Of a DNA stretch of 6,467 bases, positions 1 to 5,546 are shown piece after piece. The first letter of the stretch is position 1. Each line of letters starts with the position of its first letter. Source of the stretch: Acidimicrobiaceae bacterium (GTDB taxonomy: Bacteria; Actinomycetota; Acidimicrobiia; Acidimicrobiales; UBA8592); contig PBPU01000029.1 of NCBI GenBank assembly GCA_002724825.1, forward strand, positions 15,109-21,575, written 5' to 3'. The position numbers were made by a program, and so were the translations under genes. Below the pieces are notes generated by a model, which had not been told where the DNA came from, searched no databases, and was given only the letters and a program-made list of their open reading frames with translations.

Positions 1-24
1 ACCTGAAAAGGTAGTTTGTAACAT

Positions 25-978
25 ATGATTCTGTCTCTAGCGTTTGTTCTTGTCGGTATTGCTGTTTTGGTATACAGTGCTAACGCACTAGTCGAGTCCT
101 CAAGTGACCTGGCACTCTACTGGGGAGTTTCACTAGCAGTTGTTGGAGCCATTGTCGTAGGTTTCGGGACGAGCCTCCCTGAGTTAGCAGTTTCTCTTGC
201 TTCAGCAGTCCGGGACGATATCGATTTGGCAACCGGTAATGTAGTTGGATCGATGGTTGCGAATCTTTCTCTGGTTCTTGGAGGGGCTGTTCTAATAAGT
301 CAATCCCCCATTTCGACTAGTAGTCGCGATCTTTACCTTCCCCTTTCTCTGCTATCTACTATTGGATTCATATACTTCATTCGCGGTGGAATAAGTCGAT
401 GGGAAGGGGCTGTTATGATTCTCCTTCTCCTGCTTTCGCTTTCACTAATGTACAAATGGGGTGCAGACGACGAAGCTGGACTTATTGCATCAGCTAAACA
501 GACCGACGACACAGCAACAGAAAAATACAATTTGTCGAAGGGGATACTTAAGCTTATTGCTTCATTAGTGGGAGTTGTAGTTGCTTCTTACGCTGTCACT
601 GAAGGCGCTATTGACTTAGCTGACCGGTGGGGGGTAAAGAGCGGATTTATCGGTATCAGCTTAATAGCAGTTGGGACTTCTCTACCTGAGCTTGTAGCGT
701 CTACCGTTGCAGCCAAAAAAGGAAAACATGCCTTGATAATAGGGACTGTTCTAGGGTCAAATGTTTTTAATGGATTTGGGATAGGTGGCTTTATCGGGTT
801 GATCGCCCCGGGGGAAAGTAAGGACGGATCTATCGTTGGCGCTTTCAGTACAACTCTTACGCTTTCTGCGATTGCCTTAAGCACCATTTTCATTCTTCTA
901 GGTCGGAAGATAGTTAGATTTGAAGCAGTGCTTCTCCTTTCTGCATACATCGTATGGATGATTTTAGTCGGAGCCTAG
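25..978 (+). CDS. CaCA-family sodium/calcium (cation/H+ or Na+/Ca2+) exchanger, YrbG-like
   Basis: This is an integral membrane cation antiporter that probably exports Ca2+ in exchange for Na+ or H+. The 317-residue protein has the family's duplicated architecture. Alpha-1 repeat has GTSLPE (Thr49, Glu53) followed by GNVVGSMVAN (Ser76, Asn80). Alpha-2 repeat has GTSLPE (Thr218, Glu222) followed by GTVLGSNVFN (Ser245, Asn249). By comparison with the archaeal exchanger NCX_Mj, Glu53 and Glu222 would be the paired ion ligands, and Asn249 replaces that protein's Asp240. About ten hydrophobic segments flank a polar loop at residues ~145-173, the usual cytoplasmic linker between halves. The length is typical. 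An in-frame TAA at 19-21 fixes the ATG at 25 as the first possible start; AAGG at 8-11 is a distant ribosome-binding candidate. It lies 67 bases before rimO with no clear terminator between. The family is certain; the exact ions are not. Confidence 0.93.
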   Translation: MILSLAFVLVGIAVLVYSANALVESSSDLALYWGVSLAVVGAIVVGFGTSLPELAVSLASAVRDDIDLATGNVVGSMVANLSLVLGGAVLISQSPISTSSRDLYLPLSLLSTIGFIYFIRGGISRWEGAVMILLLLLSLSLMYKWGADDEAGLIASAKQTDDTATEKYNLSKGILKLIASLVGVVVASYAVTEGAIDLADRWGVKSGFIGISLIAVGTSLPELVASTVAAKKGKHALIIGTVLGSNVFNGFGIGGFIGLIAPGESKDGSIVGAFSTTLTLSAIALSTIFILLGRKIVRFEAVLLLSAYIVWMILVGA

Positions 979-1033
979 AAGCTACAGAACCTAGAGAGTT
1001 CCATCAGTATCTGCATCAAACACCCTAGGACGG

Positions 1034-1039
1034 TACGCT
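1034..1039 (+). promoter_or_regulatory. Possible -10 box of a leaderless rimO promoter
   Basis: TACGCT fits the TANNNT pattern of actinobacterial -10 boxes and ends exactly six bases before the GTG of rimO, which would put transcription start at or next to the start codon. The gene lacks a well-spaced ribosome-binding site: AGGA at 1027-1030 is 15 bases away and AAGAG at 1041-1045 touches the start codon. I see no good -35 box about 17 bases upstream. TANNNT is a weak motif, so this is only a candidate. Confidence 0.3.
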
Positions 1040-1045
1040 TAAGAG

Positions 1046-2311
1046 GTGAAGAAAAGCTTTTGGATTGAAACTTTAGGTTGTCCCAAAAACAAGGTTGATA
1101 GCGAGAAGATAGCTGGAACACTCCTCGTAGATGGTATGAGTCCAGCAGAGACTCCTACTGATGCAAATCTAATAGTTGTGAACACATGCTCCTTTGTTGA
1201 GGAAGCAAGAGAAGAAAGTGTTGCAACGATACTTGAATATAGTCAGATGCGTTCAGAAGATACTCAAGTGGTTGTCACGGGATGTTTGGCAGAAAGGTAT
1301 GGGGAGGAAATCTCAAATTCGCTAGAGAGCGATGTGGATGCAATCGCTGGTTTCGGCGTTCCGGTAAATATTTCTTCAAAACCAGATGTTCCCAAATTTG
1401 ACTTACTTAATTTACCTCGTCCCAAAAGAGAAGAGCCGTGGGGCTATGTGAAGGTTGCCGAAGACTGCGATAGGGTTTGCGGATTTTGTGCTATCCCATC
1501 TTTCAGAGGACCACAACGGTCTAGATCGATTCCTGAAATCCGAGAAGAAGTTATCTCACTCGAATTACAGGAAGTGGTTCTAGTAGCTCAAGACCTTGCC
1601 TCTTGGGCCAGAGATCAACGCGAGTCACCTGAGGGTATTGTTGATTTGGTAAAAGAGGTCAGTGGTATAGTCCCTTGGGTCCGTCTTTTGTACTTGTACC
1701 CTTCTAGTCTCTCTGGCGAACTAGTAGAAATAATTGCTAATAGCCCAGTTCCGTATTTTGACCTAAGCCTTCAACACGTGTCAGGACCGCTCCTTCGGAA
1801 AATGCGTCGATGGGGAGACGGGGAACGGTTCACTAAGGTCATTAAAGACATCAGAAAAATTAGGCCAGATGCAGCATTTCGCACAAACTTTATAGTCGGT
1901 TACCCAGGGGAAACCGAGGAGGATCATGATCAGTTGCTTCGTTTCCTCGAAGAGAACGAAATTGATTGGTGCGGATTCTTCCCATATTCAAAGGAAGCTG
2001 GAACATACGCCGAAACGCTCACTGGGGAGGTCGATCAGCCCCTAGTAATGGAGCGACTCCGCGAGTTAGGTGAAGCACAGGATGTCATAACAGAAAAGAA
2101 ACGAGATTCCATGATAGGTGAAGAAGTTACTGTGCTTATTGAAAGTAGGGGCGTAGGGCGCAGTCACCGTGAAGCTCCGGAGATTGATGGGTTAATTTAT
2201 GTTCCGGATGCCCTAGAGGTCGGAAGTTTCGAAGAAGTAACTATAGAGGAAGCTTTAGGAGTGGATCTTAAGGCGCAACTTGGGAATTTTGATTATCGAG
2301 AGGGCCCATGA
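1046..2311 (+). CDS. rimO: Ribosomal protein S12 methylthiotransferase RimO (GTG start)
   Basis: RimO is a radical-SAM enzyme with two iron-sulfur clusters that methylthiolates a conserved aspartate (about residue 88/89) of ribosomal protein S12. Its three domains are visible. The N-terminal MTTase domain has cluster cysteines Cys12 (LGCPKN), Cys48 (NTCSF) and Cys80 (TGCLAERY). The radical-SAM domain has the CxxxCxxC motif at Cys141, Cys145 and Cys148, followed by AIPSFRG. A C-terminal TRAM domain starts near residue 356. REAPEIDG at 375-382 is typical of RimO rather than the tRNA enzyme MiaB. The protein has 421 residues, slightly short, partly through a ~3-residue gap near residues 165-172. 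The GTG start places LGCPKN at the expected distance from the N terminus. The stop overlaps the start of pgsA by four bases (ATGA), implying coupled translation. Confidence 0.95.
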   Translation: MKKSFWIETLGCPKNKVDSEKIAGTLLVDGMSPAETPTDANLIVVNTCSFVEEAREESVATILEYSQMRSEDTQVVVTGCLAERYGEEISNSLESDVDAIAGFGVPVNISSKPDVPKFDLLNLPRPKREEPWGYVKVAEDCDRVCGFCAIPSFRGPQRSRSIPEIREEVISLELQEVVLVAQDLASWARDQRESPEGIVDLVKEVSGIVPWVRLLYLYPSSLSGELVEIIANSPVPYFDLSLQHVSGPLLRKMRRWGDGERFTKVIKDIRKIRPDAAFRTNFIVGYPGETEEDHDQLLRFLEENEIDWCGFFPYSKEAGTYAETLTGEVDQPLVMERLRELGEAQDVITEKKRDSMIGEEVTVLIESRGVGRSHREAPEIDGLIYVPDALEVGSFEEVTIEEALGVDLKAQLGNFDYREGP

Positions 2312-2895
2312 CTGAAGACCAACCACGCTACTCCTCGGCTGGTTTAGCGACCCCAGCCAATTTAATCACAATGGCCAGGATCGTGGCGTCCCCGGTATTG
2401 TTCATAATTATTCTGAACGCTGAAGACCACGGTGGGACTTCTTGGCCAGCGTTCATTCTAGGCGCAATCTTTGGAGTTAGTGACGCTGTCGATGGTCGCC
2501 TTGCGCGAGCTACTGGCAGCGTAACTAAAGCAGGGGCGTTCCTTGATCCGCTAGCAGATAAAGTAGTGGTTCTTGGATGCATGCTCTCACTTTGGTCAAT
2601 TGGACGCTTCTACTGGCTCCCGGTCCTTCTGATTGTTCTAAGGGAGCTCTGGATCTCTGCATACAGGTTCTGGCTGGCAAGAAAATTAGTGGTTGTTCCA
2701 GCCACAGAATTAGCGAAGTGGAAGACCTTCGCTCAAGGAACGACGCTGATGATTGCAGTGATGCCCACCTTCGAGAATATTGATTGGCTGCTAACCCTTC
2801 TGCTCTGGGTCGCAGTGGCAATGACACTAATTACGGGATGGCAATATGTCCGATCTGGTTATCGAGCTTCAGTTTCTGGAAGTTCGTTAACTTAG
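2308..2895 (+). CDS. pgsA: CDP-diacylglycerol--glycerol-3-phosphate 3-phosphatidyltransferase (PgsA)
   Basis: This membrane enzyme transfers the phosphatidyl group from CDP-diacylglycerol to glycerol-3-phosphate, giving phosphatidylglycerol phosphate, the precursor of phosphatidylglycerol and cardiolipin. The full CDP-alcohol phosphatidyltransferase signature is present: Asp59, Asp62-Gly63, Ala66-Arg67, Gly76, Asp80 and Asp84 (D-x2-DG-x2-AR-x8-G-x3-D-x3-D). The aspartates bind the metal ions and the last one is the likely catalytic base. PANLITMAR near the N terminus and a later KWKTFAQ segment also fit PgsA, as do about six hydrophobic segments and the 195-residue length. Substrate choice among related enzymes (for example phosphatidylinositol phosphate synthase) rests mainly on these segments and on the conserved pgsA-cinA neighbourhood. 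The ATG overlaps the rimO stop (ATGA). Several open frames on both strands within the gene are shadows. Confidence 0.92.
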   Translation: MTEDQPRYSSAGLATPANLITMARIVASPVLFIIILNAEDHGGTSWPAFILGAIFGVSDAVDGRLARATGSVTKAGAFLDPLADKVVVLGCMLSLWSIGRFYWLPVLLIVLRELWISAYRFWLARKLVVVPATELAKWKTFAQGTTLMIAVMPTFENIDWLLTLLLWVAVAMTLITGWQYVRSGYRASVSGSSLT

Positions 2896-2933
2896 ATGAT
2901 GCCACCATTGATTGTCTAGGTTAAGGTCAGGCC

Positions 2934-4181
2934 ATGGAACGATTTAGCTGTGAAGTAGTTGCCGTTGGAACCGAGCTTTTACTGGGACAAATAGTCGATA
3001 CCAATTCCTCATGGATTGGGGAGCAACTGGCGTTGAACGGAATAGAAAGTTACTTTCAGACAAAAGTCGGAGATAACCCCGAGCGGATCAAGAAAACTCT
3101 AAAGCAAGCTATAGGCCGCTCGGATTTTGTCATTGTATGTGGAGGTTTGGGTCCCACTCAAGATGACTTAACACGGGATGTTATAGCTGAGGTCATGGGA
3201 GTTGAGCTTGTCACAGATGAAGATCTTGTCGAGCGGATCGCAGCAATCTTTGGCAATAGAGGTCGAGAGATGCCATTGAATAACCTTAGACAAGCGCAAG
3301 TTCCAGTAGGGGCTGAAACTTTGTCAGTAATGCCTGGGACTGCTCCGGGTCTCAAAGCGGCAATTAATGGGAAAACCCTCTATGCGGTTCCAGGAGTTCC
3401 ATGGGAGATGAAGCAAATGGTGCTCGAAGATATCCTTCCTGACATGAGAGCAAAAGCAGGTATAAGCAGCATAATCGGCTCAAAAACCCTTAGGACTTGG
3501 GGGGATTCAGAATCGGGATTGTCAGAGAAGTTAGCTCAAGAAATTGAAAGATTAGACCAAGTGGGCGGTGCAACCATTGCGTTCCTAGCAAGTGGCATCG
3601 AGGGGCTCAAAGTTCGCCTTACAACCAAAGGAGATTCAAAATCAGAAGTTGAGGATGCCTTAAATGCCGAAGCTGATATTGTTTCCTCCATTCTCGGAGA
3701 TGAAATTATTTTTTCTTACGATGACCAAACAATGGAAGAAGTTGTTCTGGGTATATGTAAAGATAAGGGCCTTACCTTAGGAGTGGCAGAGTCTTTGACA
3801 GGGGGATTGATAGGCAGCCGTTTAACTTCGGTATCTGGATCCAGTGAGGTCTTCAAAGGTTCTATCGTGGCTTATTCTTCCGATGTAAAGCACGCAATCT
3901 TAAAGACTCCTGATGTCCCTAGCGTCTCCCAAGCTGCTGCAGAAGCTATGGCAGTTGGTGCGTGTAGGGCCTTAAATGCTGATATTGGTTTGGCTGTTAC
4001 AGGTGAAGCTGGGCCGGAGCCCCTTGAGGAGGAAGTCGGCCGGGTCTGGATGGCCACTTCGGTTGGTGGGGTTGTTAAATCTTCTACGGTGAAATGGCCC
4101 TTTGATCGAGAAAGAATAAGGCAATTCACTACAATTACAGTGCTTAATGCTCTTCGGCTCCGGTTAAAAGAAGAAATTTAA
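2934..4181 (+). CDS. cinA: CinA: two-domain competence/damage-associated protein with nicotinamide-nucleotide amidase (PncC) domain
   Basis: This is a cytosolic two-domain protein of 415 residues, the normal full length. Residues 1 to ~170 form the MoaB/MogA-like domain with GTE at 12-14 and GGLGPTQDDLTRD at 70-82; in characterised CinA proteins it is linked to ADP-ribose pyrophosphatase activity. Residues ~265-412 form the PncC domain, which deamidates nicotinamide mononucleotide to nicotinate mononucleotide for NAD recycling. Candidate catalytic residues, by alignment to known PncC enzymes, are Ser304 (in GSS), Tyr314 and Lys319, with Ser287 in AESLTGG; Leu288 replaces the frequent Cys, a variant I associate with actinobacterial proteins. 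The ATG has AAGG at 2923-2926, seven bases away. It follows pgsA by 38 bases, so probable co-transcription. Its stop overlaps the stop of the opposing hydrolase gene (4178-4181). In many bacteria recA comes next; here two minus-strand genes intervene. Confidence 0.95.
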   Translation: MERFSCEVVAVGTELLLGQIVDTNSSWIGEQLALNGIESYFQTKVGDNPERIKKTLKQAIGRSDFVIVCGGLGPTQDDLTRDVIAEVMGVELVTDEDLVERIAAIFGNRGREMPLNNLRQAQVPVGAETLSVMPGTAPGLKAAINGKTLYAVPGVPWEMKQMVLEDILPDMRAKAGISSIIGSKTLRTWGDSESGLSEKLAQEIERLDQVGGATIAFLASGIEGLKVRLTTKGDSKSEVEDALNAEADIVSSILGDEIIFSYDDQTMEEVVLGICKDKGLTLGVAESLTGGLIGSRLTSVSGSSEVFKGSIVAYSSDVKHAILKTPDVPSVSQAAAEAMAVGACRALNADIGLAVTGEAGPEPLEEEVGRVWMATSVGGVVKSSTVKWPFDRERIRQFTTITVLNALRLRLKEEI

Positions 4182-4942
4182 CGCGTTTGGGCGTAAACAA
4201 AGGCTAAGAGTTGCTCGGTCAATTCGTCGCTGTGTTCAGCAAATAGATTTGTACCGTGCTGGCTTCCTGTCATTTCTAGGTATCTGGTCGTTGAAGCAGT
4301 AGCTAACAAACTATTTGCGTATCCATTAAAAGGAGGGTCATCTTCAGCAATTACCAGAAGAAGCGGAGTTCTCATTGTTGAAGCTGCCTCCAGTGCGTTT
4401 ATACGACCGTATGCAGTTGATGGAGAAATAGCGGCCACTGCAGCGACGTTATACTCATCGGCGATGGTTATTGCAGCAGTACCGCCCATCGATGCCCCGA
4501 TAATGACAACTTCCCTAACATTCTCAACAAAGAACATATAGCGGACCGCTGCTTCAAGATCCCGATCCATTCGTTTATCCTTCTCCCCAGTCGAATCACC
4601 GTACCCTCGGAAGTCAAATGCTAGAACCACGTAGCCAGAGTCGCTTGCTTTTGCTGCGAATTCATTCCAAGAAGACTTACCTCGGCCACGCATATGAGCG
4701 AGGACAATTCCTATATCGCCTTGGCCATACACCAGCCCGGAAATTTCCTCGCTGTCTTCCGTTATGAATCTCGCTTGCTTTGTTATTACTGAGCTTTCGG
4801 TAATCGTTTCGGAAGCATCCTGTGATGTTTCAGTATTTTGCTCCGGAGCTTTTGCCGGTTCATTGGTGCAACCCTGAACAAGCAATGAAAATACAAGTGC
4901 AAAAATCGAAATTCGAAAACCTTTAAGATGGGTGAAATTCAC
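4178..4942 (-). CDS. Predicted alpha/beta-hydrolase lipoprotein (GTG start)
   Basis: This is a probable secreted, lipid-anchored serine hydrolase of unknown substrate. Residues 1-25 form a signal peptide with a basic start, a hydrophobic core (11-22) and lipobox VQG-Cys25. A low-complexity Thr/Ser/Glu linker (26-55) follows, then an alpha/beta-hydrolase fold. The nucleophile is Ser151 in GASMG, the likely acid is Asp201 or Asp202 in IAEDD, and the likely base is His229 in GSQHG. LAHMRGRG (81-88) and FDFRGYGDS (109-117) are the usual oxyanion-side and strand motifs. The catalytic triad looks intact. An in-frame TGA immediately upstream leaves GTG at 4942-4940 as the first good start; it is separated from the msrB stop by one codon (TTA) and has no ribosome-binding site, so translation is probably coupled to msrB. 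The stop shares TTAA with the cinA stop on the other strand. Dienelactone-hydrolase-like, esterase or peptidase activity cannot be distinguished. Confidence 0.87.
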   Translation of the reverse strand: MNFTHLKGFRISIFALVFSLLVQGCTNEPAKAPEQNTETSQDASETITESSVITKQARFITEDSEEISGLVYGQGDIGIVLAHMRGRGKSSWNEFAAKASDSGYVVLAFDFRGYGDSTGEKDKRMDRDLEAAVRYMFFVENVREVVIIGASMGGTAAITIADEYNVAAVAAISPSTAYGRINALEAASTMRTPLLLVIAEDDPPFNGYANSLLATASTTRYLEMTGSQHGTNLFAEHSDELTEQLLAFVYAQTR

Positions 4943-4945
4943 TAA

Positions 4946-5347
4946 TCAACTATCTGTATCGGGTTGAAGTCGAAGTGAAGCCGAATTCATGCAGAAACGT
5001 TCTCCAGTGGGTGGGGGGCCATCATTAAAAATGTGTCCCAGATGGGCGCCACACGCATTACAAATTGCCTCAGTTCGAACCATGCCGTACGAGCGGTCTT
5101 CCACGCGACGAACCTTTTCAGAGGTAGTGGCTTCATAGAAGCTCGGCCATCCAGTGCCAGAGTCAAATTTCGTTTCACTTGAAAAAAGTTCAGTATCACA
5201 GACAATGCAGTGATATACACCTGCCTCTTTGGTATCCCAGTAGCATCCGCTGAAGGCAGGTTCTGTTCCTGCTTCCTGTGTAACGTAGTATTGGTCGGCG
5301 GTAAGACGGTTCCTGAGATCATCATTTGCTTTTTCTGGGTTATTCAT
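4946..5347 (-). CDS. msrB: Peptide-methionine (R)-S-oxide reductase MsrB
   Basis: MsrB reduces the R epimer of methionine sulfoxide in proteins, using thioredoxin, to repair oxidative damage. The 133-residue protein covers a single complete SelR/MsrB domain. Zinc ligands are the two CxxC pairs Cys47/Cys50 and Cys96/Cys99. The catalytic cysteine is Cys119 in RFCMNSASL, and HLGHIFNDGP (102-111) is the classic motif. The usual resolving cysteine in SGCGWPSF is replaced by Thr65; Cys35 in GCYWDTKEAG is the only remaining non-zinc cysteine and could serve instead. There is no signal peptide, so it is cytosolic. The ATG has GGAG (complement of 5353-5356) five bases upstream. It is divergent from recA and heads a two-gene unit with the lipoprotein hydrolase three bases downstream. 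Confidence 0.95.
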   Translation of the reverse strand: MNNPEKANDDLRNRLTADQYYVTQEAGTEPAFSGCYWDTKEAGVYHCIVCDTELFSSETKFDSGTGWPSFYEATTSEKVRRVEDRSYGMVRTEAICNACGAHLGHIFNDGPPPTGERFCMNSASLRLQPDTDS

Positions 5348-5367
5348 AGTGTCTCCGTTCTTTATTT

Positions 5368-5396
5368 AGATTAGTCCCCATTTGTTTTATGGTCAT
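5368..5396 (-). promoter_or_regulatory. Candidate msrB promoter
   Basis: Read on the minus strand, ATGACC (5396-5391) resembles a -35 box and TAATCT (5373-5368) fits TANNNT, with a 17-base spacer. Transcription would start near 5361, giving a leader of about 13 bases that includes the GGAG ribosome-binding site. Both boxes are imperfect. The LexA operator lies about 30 bases upstream of this -35, so it does not overlap the promoter. Confidence 0.35.
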
Positions 5397-5420
5397 TTAT
5401 GGCTAAATTTGCTTAAATGC

Positions 5421-5449
5421 TTGACCGAACAAATGTTCGTAGTTACACT
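5421..5449 (+). promoter_or_regulatory. recA promoter (-35 TTGACC, -10 TACACT)
   Basis: TTGACC at 5421-5426 matches the housekeeping-sigma -35 consensus in five of six positions, and TACACT at 5444-5449 matches the -10 box in four of six, with an ideal 17-base spacer. Start of transcription is expected near 5456, giving a leader of about 90 bases before recA. The spacer contains the LexA operator, so bound LexA would block RNA polymerase directly. Confidence 0.72.
5426..5439. promoter_or_regulatory. LexA operator (SOS box) controlling recA
   Basis: CGAACAAATGTTCG is an exact match to the Gram-positive/actinobacterial SOS-box consensus CGAACRNRYGTTCG, with six-base perfect arms (CGAACA/TGTTCG) around a central AA. 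It overlaps the last base of the -35 box and fills most of the spacer of the recA promoter, the expected place for a repressor site. It is centred about 114 bases before the recA start and about 85 bases from the msrB start. Confidence 0.88.
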
Positions 5450-5471
5450 AATGTTATTCGCAATGAATAAT

Positions 5472-5501
5472 GTCATACCGATGATTTATGGTGGGTATGA
5501 C
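5472..5501 (+). repeat. Perfect 8-bp inverted repeat in the recA leader
   Basis: GTCATACC (5472-5479) and GGTATGAC (5494-5501) are exact reverse complements separated by 14 bases. In the transcript from the predicted promoter this would form a hairpin about 15 bases from the 5' end and about 45 bases before the recA start codon. No U-tract follows directly, so it does not look like a simple terminator. It could be an RNA stability or attenuation element, a protein-binding dyad, or chance. Confidence 0.5.
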
Positions 5502-5537
5502 TTTGATTAGGAAGTTTCTTTTAACCCCACTAGATAC

Positions 5538-5542
5538 GAGGT
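5538..5542 (+). promoter_or_regulatory. Ribosome-binding site of recA
   Basis: GAGGT lies four bases before the ATG at 5547, slightly close but the only purine-rich site nearby. It supports this ATG over the next in-frame ATG, nine codons in, which would remove part of the N-terminal helix. Confidence 0.6.
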
Positions 5543-5546
5543 AAGC

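Noticed and set aside
588..950. 120-codon open frame on the minus strand inside the exchanger gene
   Set aside because: It lies wholly within a strongly supported membrane protein gene, has no recognisable motif or ribosome-binding site, and looks like a shadow frame.
979..1045. Terminator between the exchanger and rimO
   Set aside because: Only a weak 4-bp GAAC/GTTC pairing is visible, with no U-tract.
2328..2827. Overlapping open frames on both strands inside pgsA
   Set aside because: pgsA has its complete catalytic signature in its own frame; the others have low-complexity translations without family features.
4946..4948. TGA at the end of msrB as a selenocysteine codon
   Set aside because: The catalytic position of MsrB is already Cys119 far upstream, the MsrB domain is complete at the TGA, and no selenocysteine insertion hairpin is evident.
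4987..5325. 112-codon minus-strand open frame overlapping msrB
   Set aside because: It is the alternative frame of msrB, which has intact zinc and catalytic motifs.
5426..5439. LexA box as a repressor site for msrB as well
   Set aside because: It lies about 30 bases upstream of the candidate msrB -35 box and does not overlap the promoter, so direct control of msrB is unsupported.
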